This document shows, one piece after another, positions 47,680-55,727 of a stretch of 64,000 nucleotides of DNA (within the stretch, counting starts at the first letter, position 1; the number at the start of each line of letters is the position of its first letter). The notes beneath the pieces are model-generated. The model made no database searches. It was not told the DNA's origin and saw only the letters and a program-made list of their open reading frames with translations. This DNA is from Nitrosomonas ureae (GTDB lineage: Bacteria > Pseudomonadota > Gammaproteobacteria > Burkholderiales > Nitrosomonadaceae), in the NCBI RefSeq assembly GCF_001455205.1, contig NZ_CP013341.1:1116001-1180000 (forward strand), written 5' to 3'. The translations under genes were made by a program, and so were the position numbers.

Positions 47680-48516
47680 TCAATTATTGTCCCCCGATTT
47701 AGCCAGCAACAAATCGAGTGCGCGTGTACTCAGTACACGCTTTAGAACGCCAAATAAATAGGTTGGGAAAGTCACATAATAGCGTGGTTGGGGTTTTGCG
47801 GCTTCAAGCGCGTGGATTACGCGTTTCAGTACAGCTTCAGGAGGCAGCGTAAAAGGGACCGCAGGCCCCGGCTTATTCAGGCGTCCCAATACCCCCTGGT
47901 ATTTTTCACGATGATAGCTATTTTCGATGTCGATATATTTTTCCAGTGCTTTGACAGCGTTGATACGAAACTTGCTGGCAATCGGCCCGGGTTCGATCAG
48001 ACTGACATAGACATTGCTGCCTTTCAATTCCAGCCGTAAGGTATCGCTGAGTCCCTCAATGGCGTATTTGGAAGCGTTGTATGCCCCACGGAAAGGCAAT
48101 GCCACGAAGCCCAATACCGAGCTGTTCTGAATAATCCGGCCGTAACCTTGTCGGCGCATAACCGGTAGCGCCAGATTGGTCAATTCCTGCCAGCCGAACA
48201 CGTTGGTTTCGAACTGCGCGCGCAAAGCATCGCGATTCAGATCTTCCACTGCGCCGGGTAATCCATAGGCGCCATTGTTGAATAGTGCATAAAGCTCCCC
48301 ATCAGTACGGCGCATGACTTCCTCAAAGGCAAACTGAATCGAGTTTGAATCGTTCAAATCCAGACGAAAGCTTTCCAGGCCCTCCTCCAGCAATGCTGCG
48401 ACATTGTCCCGCCGCCGGGCGGTTGCAAACACGCGATAACCGCGTTGATGCAATGCCTTGGCAACACAGTAACCGATTCCACTGGAACAACCGGTAATGA
48501 GTATAGTTTTTTTCAT
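47680..48516 (-). CDS. Short-chain dehydrogenase/reductase (SDR)
   Basis: 278 residues. The cofactor loop T-G-C-S-S-G-I-G (8-15), the N-N-G-A-Y (NNAG-like) motif and the catalytic Y-N-A-S-K with upstream Ser in Q-N-S-S-V define a classical SDR; Arg after the loop suggests NADP(H). The substrate is unknown. It is convergent with the lipoprotein gene and divergent from the DUF6164 gene. Confidence 0.88.
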   Translation of the reverse strand: MKKTILITGCSSGIGYCVAKALHQRGYRVFATARRRDNVAALLEEGLESFRLDLNDSNSIQFAFEEVMRRTDGELYALFNNGAYGLPGAVEDLNRDALRAQFETNVFGWQELTNLALPVMRRQGYGRIIQNSSVLGFVALPFRGAYNASKYAIEGLSDTLRLELKGSNVYVSLIEPGPIASKFRINAVKALEKYIDIENSYHREKYQGVLGRLNKPGPAVPFTLPPEAVLKRVIHALEAAKPQPRYYVTFPTYLFGVLKRVLSTRALDLLLAKSGDNN

Positions 48517-48639
48517 TGGTGCAAATTAACCCTCAAATATTGTAATTCTCATAGCTTGACAATGGACTCAATGCGAAGATAGCATCAATCTCTGCCGCAA
48601 GGCTTTATTCGATGAAAATACCATAACTGAAGAACCCGT

Positions 48640-49005
48640 ATGGCAAAAATTTTATTCAGGCTTAATGGCGTGCCCGATGATGAAGCTTATGAAGTACGCG
48701 AATTACTGACCAACAATGCAATTGATTATTATGAAACTACGCCGGGAAACTGGGGTGTGTCGATGCCTGCAATCTGGCTCCATGATGAAGATCAGTTTGA
48801 GAAAGCACGCGCGCTGCTGGATACCTATCAGAACGAGCGCACCACCAGGATGCGTGAAGAATACAATCGCCTGAAACGGGAAGGCAAGAATCAAACTTTT
48901 TTCGATGCAGTCAAGCAAAAGCCGGTCAGTTTTACGATTCACCTGGCACTTGCCTTGCTAGTTATTTATTTATCAATCAGACTGGTTCTCGACCTGGCGC
49001 CCTAG
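48640..49005 (+). CDS. DUF6164 family small membrane protein
   Basis: 121 residues. The N-terminal A-K-I-L-F-R-L-N-G-V-P-D-D-E-A and the tail-anchored TM helix (~96-118) match DUF6164, a family of unknown function in beta/gammaproteobacteria. The N-terminal ~65 residues resemble the DUF2007/ACT-like fold. The basic stretch before the TM helix suggests a cytoplasmic domain. Confidence 0.72.
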   Translation: MAKILFRLNGVPDDEAYEVRELLTNNAIDYYETTPGNWGVSMPAIWLHDEDQFEKARALLDTYQNERTTRMREEYNRLKREGKNQTFFDAVKQKPVSFTIHLALALLVIYLSIRLVLDLAP

Positions 49006-49104
49006 CAGAACAGTTATCAAGTTAACATATTCAGAGCGCTGAATACGGTATCATAATCACCTCAAACCTGCTTTATTCCGCAATATTTATCAAGGAGAAG
49101 AAAC

Positions 49105-49626
49105 ATGAGAAATACATTCAGAGCAATAGTCGCCGTTTTTGCATTCACCCCACTGTTCGTTCAAGCGGGCGGGGATCCCGAACACGTTAAATTTCCTGAA
49201 GACTATGCTAAGGTCTTCACACAATATGCCACGATAAACCGCGCGAATCAGACTCAAGTAGCCAAGCTATATGCCAATGAAACAGCAATTTCCAACTACA
49301 AGCAGGGAAAACCGGGCGGTTCTGGGGCTGTCGTGGTCATGGAAATCTATACACCAAAGGCAGATGCGGCAGGCAAACCAATTCCCGGTAGTGACGGTAT
49401 CTTTGAAATCGATTCGATGGCTGCTATTGGCGTAATGGAAAACAGAAGCGATTGGGATACGGCTTTCCCCAAAGAAAATCGCTCCGGAGACTGGGGATTC
49501 GCACTTTACAATCCCGATGGCAGCGTGAAAAGTAACGAGCTGACTTGTGCGCAGTGCCACAACCCGCTGCAGGCTCAGGATTTCCTGTTTACTTATCAAA
49601 GATTGGTTGATTTCGTGAAAAAATAA
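49105..49626 (+). CDS. Cytochrome P460/cytochrome c'-beta family protein
   Basis: 173 residues: signal peptide (cleavage near VQA-GG), the P460 beta-sandwich fold and a single heme motif C-A-Q-C-H (148-152) near the C-terminus. In Nitrosomonas europaea cytochrome P460 a Lys cross-links to the heme and, with a second-sphere Glu, supports oxidation of hydroxylamine to N2O. By an ungapped comparison from memory, the Lys position (V-T-V-K-E-L there) is Met79 here (V-V-V-M-E-I), and the Glu is Gly109. It therefore looks like a cytochrome c'-beta type or non-cross-linked variant that binds NO rather than a P460 enzyme. It has an AAGGAGAAG SD and a stem-loop after it. Confidence 0.85.
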   Translation: MRNTFRAIVAVFAFTPLFVQAGGDPEHVKFPEDYAKVFTQYATINRANQTQVAKLYANETAISNYKQGKPGGSGAVVVMEIYTPKADAAGKPIPGSDGIFEIDSMAAIGVMENRSDWDTAFPKENRSGDWGFALYNPDGSVKSNELTCAQCHNPLQAQDFLFTYQRLVDFVKK

Positions 49627-49641
49627 TCAAATTCAATTCAT

Positions 49642-49678
49642 TGATCGGATGATTATGGTCCTTATTATCATCCGATCA
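49642..49678 (+). terminator. Long stem-loop after the P460-family gene
   Basis: Stem TGATCGGATGAT (49642-49653) / ATCATCCGATCA (49667-49678), twelve perfect pairs. No strong T run follows on the plus strand; it may act for both convergent genes. Confidence 0.5.
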
Positions 49679-49775
49679 GTTGTACAGTTTGCTTCCTATG
49701 CCCAGGGATTTCTTATCGAGTTTTTCTAAAGGGTGAGTATTAACTTTTGCAGCGTTACAGCGATTAATTGAGTTG

Positions 49776-51797
49776 TTAGAAAACGCCCCTAATCCCCGCG
49801 ACAATAGCTCGTCCGGCCATGGGAGCTGCGTCTTTGAGGAAAGAAGTATGCATGCGGATATCGCTATCCAATAGATTTCTGCCTTGCAAGAACAGCATGT
49901 AGTTGACGGATTGAGTCAGTTTCATGTGATAACCGATTTCGGTATTCATCAAGGTGTAGCCGGGTGTTTCAGTTTCCAGTACAGCAATTCGATCTTGATG
50001 GACGACACGCGTCAGATTGAAATTGGCTTGCCACTTATTTTTGGTAAAGTTGAGATCAAAACCGAATCGTTGCGGCGTGATGCGCGGAATATTACCATTG
50101 TCTTTTAGCTTGCCGTAGACGGTATCCGTAAATAGACGCAAATTGACGGTATCCGGCAGCAGTGCGATGTTGGCTTCAGCTTCCAAGCCATAAAATCTTG
50201 CCCGGGTTTGAGAAAAGTCCTGAACTAAAAATGAGCCATTGATTTCCACTATGCCTTCGTCATCAACCCGATCAGCAATTCCATCATTATCGCTATCACG
50301 GCTTTGCTGAAAAATATAATCGTTGATATGGTTATAAAACAAATTCACTCTTCCGGTAATTCTGCCTGTAGTTTTTTGTAAAGCAACATCGAAGTTATTG
50401 GATGTTTCTTTGTTTAAGGTTGAATTGCCTTGTTCAAACGTATTAGTCGCGATATGCACGCCATCGGCAAACAGGGCTACGGTATTCGGTGCCCGTTGTC
50501 CACGTGTGACGATAAGATCGAGTTGATAACCCTCGATAAATTTCCACGCGGCGCCTGCGGATACGCTGTATAAATTAAAATTACGTGTCTCCAGCATTGC
50601 TACGCGCGGATTATGGTTCGTGTGCTCAAACCGTCCGCCGATTTCAAATTGCCATTGTTGCCAGTTGCGTTTTTCAACCATGAAGATGCCGGCAGATTGC
50701 GATAGGCTGGTTGGCACGAAGGCCTCTTCCCCTTTTGCAGTAAAATTTCGGTGTTGTAGTTGCACGCCCATGATGCCATGCCAGTGCGCAACCGGTGCAT
50801 GCGTTAATTCGGCGCGGCCTTCCAACTCGTCATTCTTAAAACGACTGCCAACTTCGCCGCTCTGTTCGAGTTCTTTATGCTGATAATCATTATAGGTAAA
50901 GCGTGTTCTTAATTGCTGAAACCCTTTGAGTGGATTATCCAGATCACCAGCCAGGGCGTAACGCGTTTGGCCCATATCAATCTTTGCACCTTCCGGACCG
51001 GGAATTCCGTAGAAATTTTCTAATCTTGAAACCGACATACCTACAAATCCTCGTTCGCCAATATAAGCGCTACCTGCTGATAAATTGCTGGAATCAATGG
51101 CGCTGTTTCTGACAAATCCGATTTCGCTTTCCGGATCGTTCGGATTGGCTCGGCCGGGAATATGAATATCATTGGTTTTTCTTTTCATGCCTTCAATATT
51201 CCACGAAATCGGGCCCTTACTACCCGATGCTGTAAGCACTCCGCTGCGTTCTTCCAGAGCGGAATTGAAACGTCCTTCAAAGGAGGCTTGCGGTATTTTA
51301 AATAGACGATCCGGAATGCGATCATTAAGCACATTCACGACACCGCCGGATATACCGCTGCCATAGAGTAATGTCGATGGTCCCCGTAGTATTTCAATGC
51401 GCGTGGCATTTAAGGTTTCTGTCGCAACAGCATGATCCGGACTGATGACTGAAACATCTCCCGTGCCCATGCTATTTTCCATTACACGAACACGCTCGCC
51501 GTCCTGCCCACGTATAATCGGGCGGCCACTGCCCGGACCAAAGCTGCTGGAAGTGACTCCAAGCTCGTGCGCAAGCGTATCTCCCAAATTGGCTTCACGT
51601 TTCTGGCGCAAGCGATCACGGTGAATAATCACGTCAGCCTTGAGCCCGGTCGATTCCGCCGAGCTTGTAGTCGGTGCAGTTATCTTGACACCCGGCAATT
51701 GGATATTCTTGGAAGCGCTTTGTGCGCAAATATCCGATATATACAGCGAGAATACAATGAGTATGATTGCCGCTTGTTTAAATAACATTGTTTGCAT
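49776..51797 (-). CDS. TonB-dependent outer-membrane receptor, probable zinc receptor (ZnuD-like)
   Basis: 673 residues: signal peptide (cleavage near CAQ-SA), plug domain with G-R-P-I-I-R-G-Q-D-G-E-R-V-R-V-M and R-I-E-I-L-R-G-P-S-T-L-L-Y-G-S, and a 22-strand barrel ending in Phe. The C-terminal pattern I-R-M-H-T-S-F-L-K-D-x-A-P-M-x-G-R is that of ZnuD-type receptors. Upstream, on the same strand, are a Fur-family regulator and a small membrane protein, and its promoter region holds the same palindrome as that regulator's, supporting zinc-responsive control. His-rich loops of some ZnuD proteins are not evident. Confidence 0.82.
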   Translation of the reverse strand: MQTMLFKQAAIILIVFSLYISDICAQSASKNIQLPGVKITAPTTSSAESTGLKADVIIHRDRLRQKREANLGDTLAHELGVTSSSFGPGSGRPIIRGQDGERVRVMENSMGTGDVSVISPDHAVATETLNATRIEILRGPSTLLYGSGISGGVVNVLNDRIPDRLFKIPQASFEGRFNSALEERSGVLTASGSKGPISWNIEGMKRKTNDIHIPGRANPNDPESEIGFVRNSAIDSSNLSAGSAYIGERGFVGMSVSRLENFYGIPGPEGAKIDMGQTRYALAGDLDNPLKGFQQLRTRFTYNDYQHKELEQSGEVGSRFKNDELEGRAELTHAPVAHWHGIMGVQLQHRNFTAKGEEAFVPTSLSQSAGIFMVEKRNWQQWQFEIGGRFEHTNHNPRVAMLETRNFNLYSVSAGAAWKFIEGYQLDLIVTRGQRAPNTVALFADGVHIATNTFEQGNSTLNKETSNNFDVALQKTTGRITGRVNLFYNHINDYIFQQSRDSDNDGIADRVDDEGIVEINGSFLVQDFSQTRARFYGLEAEANIALLPDTVNLRLFTDTVYGKLKDNGNIPRITPQRFGFDLNFTKNKWQANFNLTRVVHQDRIAVLETETPGYTLMNTEIGYHMKLTQSVNYMLFLQGRNLLDSDIRMHTSFLKDAAPMAGRAIVAGIRGVF

Positions 51798-51871
51798 AAC
51801 TATCTACCATGATCTGGTTTTCTGTGATCAGCATAGCCCCTACCATTTTTCTTATTGAATAAGAAATTAGG

Positions 51872-51886
51872 TGCAACTGAGTTGCA
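51872..51886. promoter_or_regulatory. Candidate Zur-type operator before the TonB receptor
   Basis: TGCAACTGAGTTGCA, a 7-1-7 perfect palindrome 75 bp before the receptor start. It shares TGCAAC-N3-GTTGCA with the site before the Fur-family gene. Confidence 0.6.
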
Positions 51887-51967
51887 ACAAGGATGCTGAT
51901 CAATTCACAGTAATTAATCCCCATCAAAACAGTTCGTAGACTGCTGGATGGTTGGGTCAGAGCAGGA

Positions 51968-52306
51968 TTATTTGTTTAAGAAGCAGAAAAACTGAGAAGG
52001 AGGTGCGCGCGAACAATAGGAGAGTGTTTTATTATCAGGATGCCACTTTATTGCCCATAACGACAAGCGGTGACAAGTAACTAAAATGCATAGAAACAAA
52101 CCTGCTGCAATCAAAAAGGGAGTTAGCGCAGTAAGCGCGAGGCAATCCAGGCAGATTTCATCAAGATCGATGTCAGTGCCATTTTCAGTATCAATGACAT
52201 CGAATAAATCGGCTTGTGCATAGTGCGTGAAAGCATGCGCCATCAAAAACACCGGCACGCATAATACAGCAAGCGTCAGAATTAGAAATAAGCTTTTGCG
52301 TATCAT
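51968..52306 (-). CDS. Small membrane protein in the Zur unit
   Basis: 112 residues from the ATG at 52306; an in-frame ATG at 52327 would overlap the regulator gene by 19 bp. A hydrophobic N-terminus (~1-24) and a second TM segment (~58-80) enclose an acidic loop with D-L-D-E-I-C-L-D-C-L, where the two Cys and several Asp/Glu could bind metal. It resembles DUF2946-type small membrane proteins seen in metal operons but has no firm family. It starts 2 bp past the regulator stop, so cotranscription is likely. Confidence 0.5.
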   Translation of the reverse strand: MIRKSLFLILTLAVLCVPVFLMAHAFTHYAQADLFDVIDTENGTDIDLDEICLDCLALTALTPFLIAAGLFLCILVTCHRLSLWAIKWHPDNKTLSYCSRAPPSQFFCFLNK

Positions 52307-52308
52307 CG

Positions 52309-52731
52309 TTAACAGCAATTGGCGCAAAGACCTTTGACCGTCAATTCGATTTCCTGGAAGCGGTAGCCGGTCGGCAAAGGCCAGCTTCGTTCAATCGGTA
52401 AGCTATCCAGGCAAATCACTTGTGCGCAACCGGTGCATTTGAAGTGTGCATGTTGATGTAAATGTGATTCGTGATTCGCATGATAACGCCATATCCGATC
52501 GTCGCTGGTTATTTTGTGGATGAGTCCATTCTCAACCAGCCACTCCAGCGTACGGTATAAAGTCACTCGATCCAATTGTAATGAATGCGGAAGACGTTGC
52601 TCGATTTCGCGATGCGTAATGGCTTTCTGTTCAGCCAACAATGTGGCGAGTATTCCAATACGACCCGCTGTCGCACGTCCATTGTGGCGCAGAATCAGAT
52701 CTTCAGCGGTATGGAAAAATTTATTCAGCAT
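52309..52731 (-). CDS. zur: Fur-family transcriptional regulator, probable Zur
   Basis: 140 residues from the ATG at 52731; the longer reading frame to 52863 runs through the operator and lacks homology. The winged helix with recognition helix L-D-R-V-T-L-Y-R-T-L-E-W-L is intact, the H-x-H-x-H-A-H-F-K-C-T-G-C segment holds the metal site and first CxxC, and C-A-N-C-C at the end the second CxxC for structural Zn. Fur versus Zur cannot be told from residues alone, but linkage to a ZnuD-like receptor and small membrane protein argues for Zur. A perfect palindrome just before the start suggests autoregulation. Confidence 0.75.
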   Translation of the reverse strand: MLNKFFHTAEDLILRHNGRATAGRIGILATLLAEQKAITHREIEQRLPHSLQLDRVTLYRTLEWLVENGLIHKITSDDRIWRYHANHESHLHQHAHFKCTGCAQVICLDSLPIERSWPLPTGYRFQEIELTVKGLCANCC

Positions 52732-52742
52732 ATCGATATAAA

Positions 52743-52757
52743 TGCAACAATGTTGCA
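52743..52757. promoter_or_regulatory. Candidate Zur-type operator before the Fur-family gene
   Basis: TGCAACAATGTTGCA, a 7-1-7 perfect palindrome 12 bp before the start codon. A further half-site TGCAACA lies at 52784-52790. Confidence 0.6.
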
Positions 52758-52968
52758 TCATTGTAGTGAAATGATTCTCCAGGTGCAACAAGCAACTTAT
52801 TAAAGTAAAAATGCGCCGAATAGGTTCTATGATTGACAGCCCGCAACTCTTTCGCCGCTTCAAACGAAATACTCGGATTTATTTGCTTCAGTCAAAAATT
52901 CTTTGCAGACAGGTATGATTCGGGTGTTTTCAGAGCGCGATTTATCGTCAAAATCGCATCTTATATTC

Positions 52969-52990
52969 GCTGTCGAAACAAATTATTTAC
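52969..52990. repeat. Short repeat, copy 1 (GCTGTCGAAAC)
   Basis: GCTGTCGAAACAAATTATTTA matches, with one 2-base gap, the sequence at 59048-59070. A CTCTGAAAAC-type block also lies near each copy. They may be ends of a lost mobile element or a minor repeat family. Confidence 0.4.
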
Positions 52991-53033
52991 ACTGGCTATT
53001 CATGCTGTGAGATTAGCGTAAAATGCTAAGTTC

Positions 53034-53109
53034 GCCCTGGTAGCTCAGTGGATAGAGCAACCCCCTCCTAAGGGGTAGGTCGGACGTTCGATTCGTCTTC
53101 AGGGTGCCA
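53034..53109 (+). tRNA. tRNA-Arg (CCT)
   Basis: 76 bases with encoded CCA (53107-53109). Acceptor GCCCTGG / TCAGGGT (two G-U pairs), D arm GCTC-AGTGGATA-GAGC, anticodon stem ACCCC / GGGGT around loop CTCCTAA (anticodon CCT), T loop TTCGATT. It reads AGG. Confidence 0.93.
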
Positions 53110-53312
53110 ATAAAAACAATACGTTATTTGTATTCTGTAATCACGAATATTTTTATGGGGCTACAATGAAGGAAAAAGCTCTTTATTAAAATGGATGATT
53201 TGGTTTAAAATTAGCGTCTTATCTCCACACACTCCCGCCAATAATCTAATATCATCAATACATACAAAGGAGTTTTGTATCGATTAGAAAGCAATAATTA
53301 TTCTGTTGTATA

Positions 53313-53669
53313 TCAATCATCAATTCCTTTAGAATCATCTTTTCCCAAAGATAGATAATCGAAATTCCATCTCACAAAATGATCCCGCAAATCGATAGTT
53401 TTCTCATGCCGCCTCCTGGCTGGCATAACTGCATCAAAGTAACTTTCTGCTTCGCTGTCAATAAAAGGACAATTCAACCCATCTACATCGCTAAAATCTT
53501 TAAGTATTTATTCCATTCTTTTAAATAATGGATCAAATGATTCGACGGGAGATCCCTGTCTATGCAATGCAAATAGCCGAACGGTTTGGCTATTGATAAT
53601 AAAAAAACCGCTAAACTTATCATTTATGTGGGTTTTATTGGAGTTGTTGGGTGTTGCTGGCAATATTTG
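53313..53669 (-). pseudogene. Decayed gene remnant abutting tRNA-Ser
   Basis: On the minus strand one frame reads about 118 codons from the 3' end of tRNA-Ser to a TGA at 53313, broken by a single TAA (53508-53510 region) after F-K-R-M-E. Parts read F-F-I-I-N-S-Q-T-V-R-L-F-A-L-H-R-Q-G-S-P and later N-C-P-F-I-D-S-E-A-E-S-Y-F and R-R-R-H-E-K-T-I-D-L-R-D-H-F-V-R-W-N. This is clearly protein-like sequence, without a start codon or SD. I do not recognise the family. The start at the tRNA 3' end suggests it was left when an element at this tRNA inserted or was lost, but no att duplication is seen. Confidence 0.55.
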
Positions 53670-53762
53670 TGGCGGAGAGGATGGGATTCGAACCCATGTG
53701 CCAGGATAACCTGACCATCTGATTTCGAGTCAGCGCCGTTATGACCGCTTCGGTACCTCTCC
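53670..53762 (-). tRNA. tRNA-Ser (CGA)
   Basis: 93 bases with encoded CCA (minus strand, 53670-53672). Acceptor GGAGAGG / CCTCTCC, a long variable arm typical of tRNA-Ser, anticodon loop CTCGAAA (anticodon CGA), T loop TTCGAAT. It reads TCG. The 27-43 pair of the anticodon stem appears as a G-A mismatch. Confidence 0.93.
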
Positions 53763-53853
53763 GGTTGTTAGAAATTCAACACCCGCTGGACTCTCTTAAG
53801 ATATCGAGCGAGTGTGAGTGTTTTAGAGGATAATTTAACTTCTATACTTTATA

Positions 53854-54699
53854 TTATGCAGAAACTTTTATGGCACCGCGCATTTTCTGCAGCGCCTTGA
53901 CTTCAATCTGACGAACACGCTCTGCCGATACACCCAGTTCATCGGCCAGCTCATGTAACGTTGCGGTATCTTTTTCCCTCAACCAACGGGCTTCTATAAT
54001 GTGGCGGCTACGTTTATCCAGGCAATCAAGAGATTGCTGCAGCCCTTCCTCGCGTAAGTGGGTAATTTGCTCTTTTTCCAGGAGCTGCGACGGTTCTGTG
54101 CCATCTGTTAGATAATTGATGGGACTGAATATGTCATCCTCGTCTTCAGATGCGGGCTCCAGGGAAATATCCGAACCGTTGAAACGTTTCTCCATTTCAA
54201 CGACTTCTTCGGCTTTAACGCCCAATTGAACAGCCATTGCATTCACTTCTTGCGGATTCATTGTGTCCAAACCGTGCTTCATGCTGCGCAGGTTAAAAAA
54301 TAATTTGCGCTGTTGCTTGGTGGTGGCAATTTTGACTAAGCGCCAATTGCGCATGATGAATTCGTGAATCTCGGCCTTAATCCAATGAACGGCAAAAGAC
54401 ACCAAGCGCACTCCCCGCTCTGGATCAAAGCGTTTAACTGCCTTCATTAGGCCGATATTCCCTTCCTGAATTAGATCAGCTTGTGGAAGACCGTACCCTT
54501 TATACCCACGCGCTATCGCAACTACAAAACGCAGATGAGACATAATTAGCTGCTGGGCAGCTTCGATATCACCGCGATTCCATAGCCGCCGCGCCAAACT
54601 GGTTTCTTCCTCCTGCGAAAGTATGGGGAAAGAATTAGCAGACTGAATATAACTTTCAATACTTCCACCCATGGTAGGTAGTGTTAAAGCATTCGTCAT
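53854..54699 (-). CDS. rpoH: RNA polymerase heat-shock sigma factor RpoH (sigma-32)
   Basis: 281 residues. Region 2 (D-L-I-Q-E-G-N-I-G-L-M-K-A-V-x-R-F-D-P), the RpoH box Q-R-K-L-F-F-N-L-R-x-x-K and region 4 HTH (L-H-E-L-A-D-E-L-G-V-S-A-E-R-V-R-Q-I-E) are intact. It directs transcription of chaperone and protease genes such as the Hsp20 gene in this window. A CIRCE element 56-82 bp before the start indicates HrcA repression. AGGAGA lies before the ATG. It is separate from ftsX by 116 bp. Confidence 0.95.
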   Translation of the reverse strand: MTNALTLPTMGGSIESYIQSANSFPILSQEEETSLARRLWNRGDIEAAQQLIMSHLRFVVAIARGYKGYGLPQADLIQEGNIGLMKAVKRFDPERGVRLVSFAVHWIKAEIHEFIMRNWRLVKIATTKQQRKLFFNLRSMKHGLDTMNPQEVNAMAVQLGVKAEEVVEMEKRFNGSDISLEPASEDEDDIFSPINYLTDGTEPSQLLEKEQITHLREEGLQQSLDCLDKRSRHIIEARWLREKDTATLHELADELGVSAERVRQIEVKALQKMRGAIKVSA

Positions 54700-54754
54700 T
54701 GTAATAATCTCCTGATAATAGGTTTGTGCCTATGTGATATAACTATATTTTATT

Positions 54755-54781
54755 TTAGCACTCTCATTCTGGGAGTGCCAA
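54755..54781 (-). promoter_or_regulatory. CIRCE element (HrcA operator) before rpoH
   Basis: TTAGCACTC, nine bases, GAGTGCCAA: the CIRCE consensus TTAGCACTC-N9-GAGTGCTAA with a single changed base (T to C in the second half). Confidence 0.85.
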
Positions 54782-54815
54782 ATATTTAAAAAGTTTCGCT
54801 ATAAATTCTTTCGGG

Positions 54816-55727
54816 TTATTCAGGTTCGATTTGCCAGAGATGGCTTGCGACAGAAATGCGTGCACCTAGCCATCCCAGCCAGGCAGAAAACAACAGCAGG
54901 CTGATGCTGTCTTGTAGAGAAAGGTGTCGCAGTTGTATATCAAGGTCATAAAGTTGAGCGAGAGGCATGAGTTCTCCATTTAGTACATTAATACCCCATG
55001 CAATGATGAACCACGCTGTAATGCCTCCGGACAATCCTTGAATGGCGCCAAAGTAAAGAAAAGGACGTTGGATAAAGCTATCGGTTGCACCAATGAGTTT
55101 GGATATTTCGATTTCATCACGTTTAGTCAGAATTTGCAGACGAATGGTATTGAACATGATCGCAATGATTGCGATACTTAGCAATGTAGCTAACATGAGC
55201 ACGACCGAGCGCCCCAGTTTAAGCAATGCGTTCAGGCGATCTACCCAGGCTGAGTCAAATTGTACATGCGCAATTTCCGGCCAGCTTTGCAGGGTTAGTT
55301 TCCATTGCTCCAGCGAGTCTGATGTATTTTCCCGAGTATGGACGACAAAAGCATCCGGAAGAGGGTTATAGGTCAAATTGGCGGTGATATCGGTAAGTCC
55401 GCTACTTTGTTGTAACTGAGTTAGCGCGCTGTCCTTGGAAACAAATCGATAGTTCACGATTTGTGAATCCTCTTGCAGGCGTTGCTGGATTTTGTCGATA
55501 TCTTCTTTCTGCACATCCTGTTTAAGAAACAAGCTGATTTGCGGCGCACCGGCCGTTTGGCCGGATATGGATTGCAAATTTTCCATCAGTACATAGACGC
55601 CGGTCGGCAGGCTAAGCGCGATACCCATTACAGTGATACTCAGCAGAGCGGTAACAGGTGTGGAGGCCAGTTGCTTGAGTGTGTAAAAAAATACAAACCC
55701 ATGTTGCGTTAGCCATGCGCGTATCAT
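54816..55727 (-). CDS. ftsX: Cell-division ABC-transporter-like permease FtsX
   Basis: 303 residues with four TM helices (N-terminal ~22-45, then ~170-195, ~223-248, ~270-290) and a large extracytoplasmic loop after TM1, as in FtsX. With FtsE it links the Z-ring to peptidoglycan hydrolase activation; it is not known to transport anything. It overlaps ftsE by 4 bp. Confidence 0.93.
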   Translation of the reverse strand: MIRAWLTQHGFVFFYTLKQLASTPVTALLSITVMGIALSLPTGVYVLMENLQSISGQTAGAPQISLFLKQDVQKEDIDKIQQRLQEDSQIVNYRFVSKDSALTQLQQSSGLTDITANLTYNPLPDAFVVHTRENTSDSLEQWKLTLQSWPEIAHVQFDSAWVDRLNALLKLGRSVVLMLATLLSIAIIAIMFNTIRLQILTKRDEIEISKLIGATDSFIQRPFLYFGAIQGLSGGITAWFIIAWGINVLNGELMPLAQLYDLDIQLRHLSLQDSISLLLFSAWLGWLGARISVASHLWQIEPE

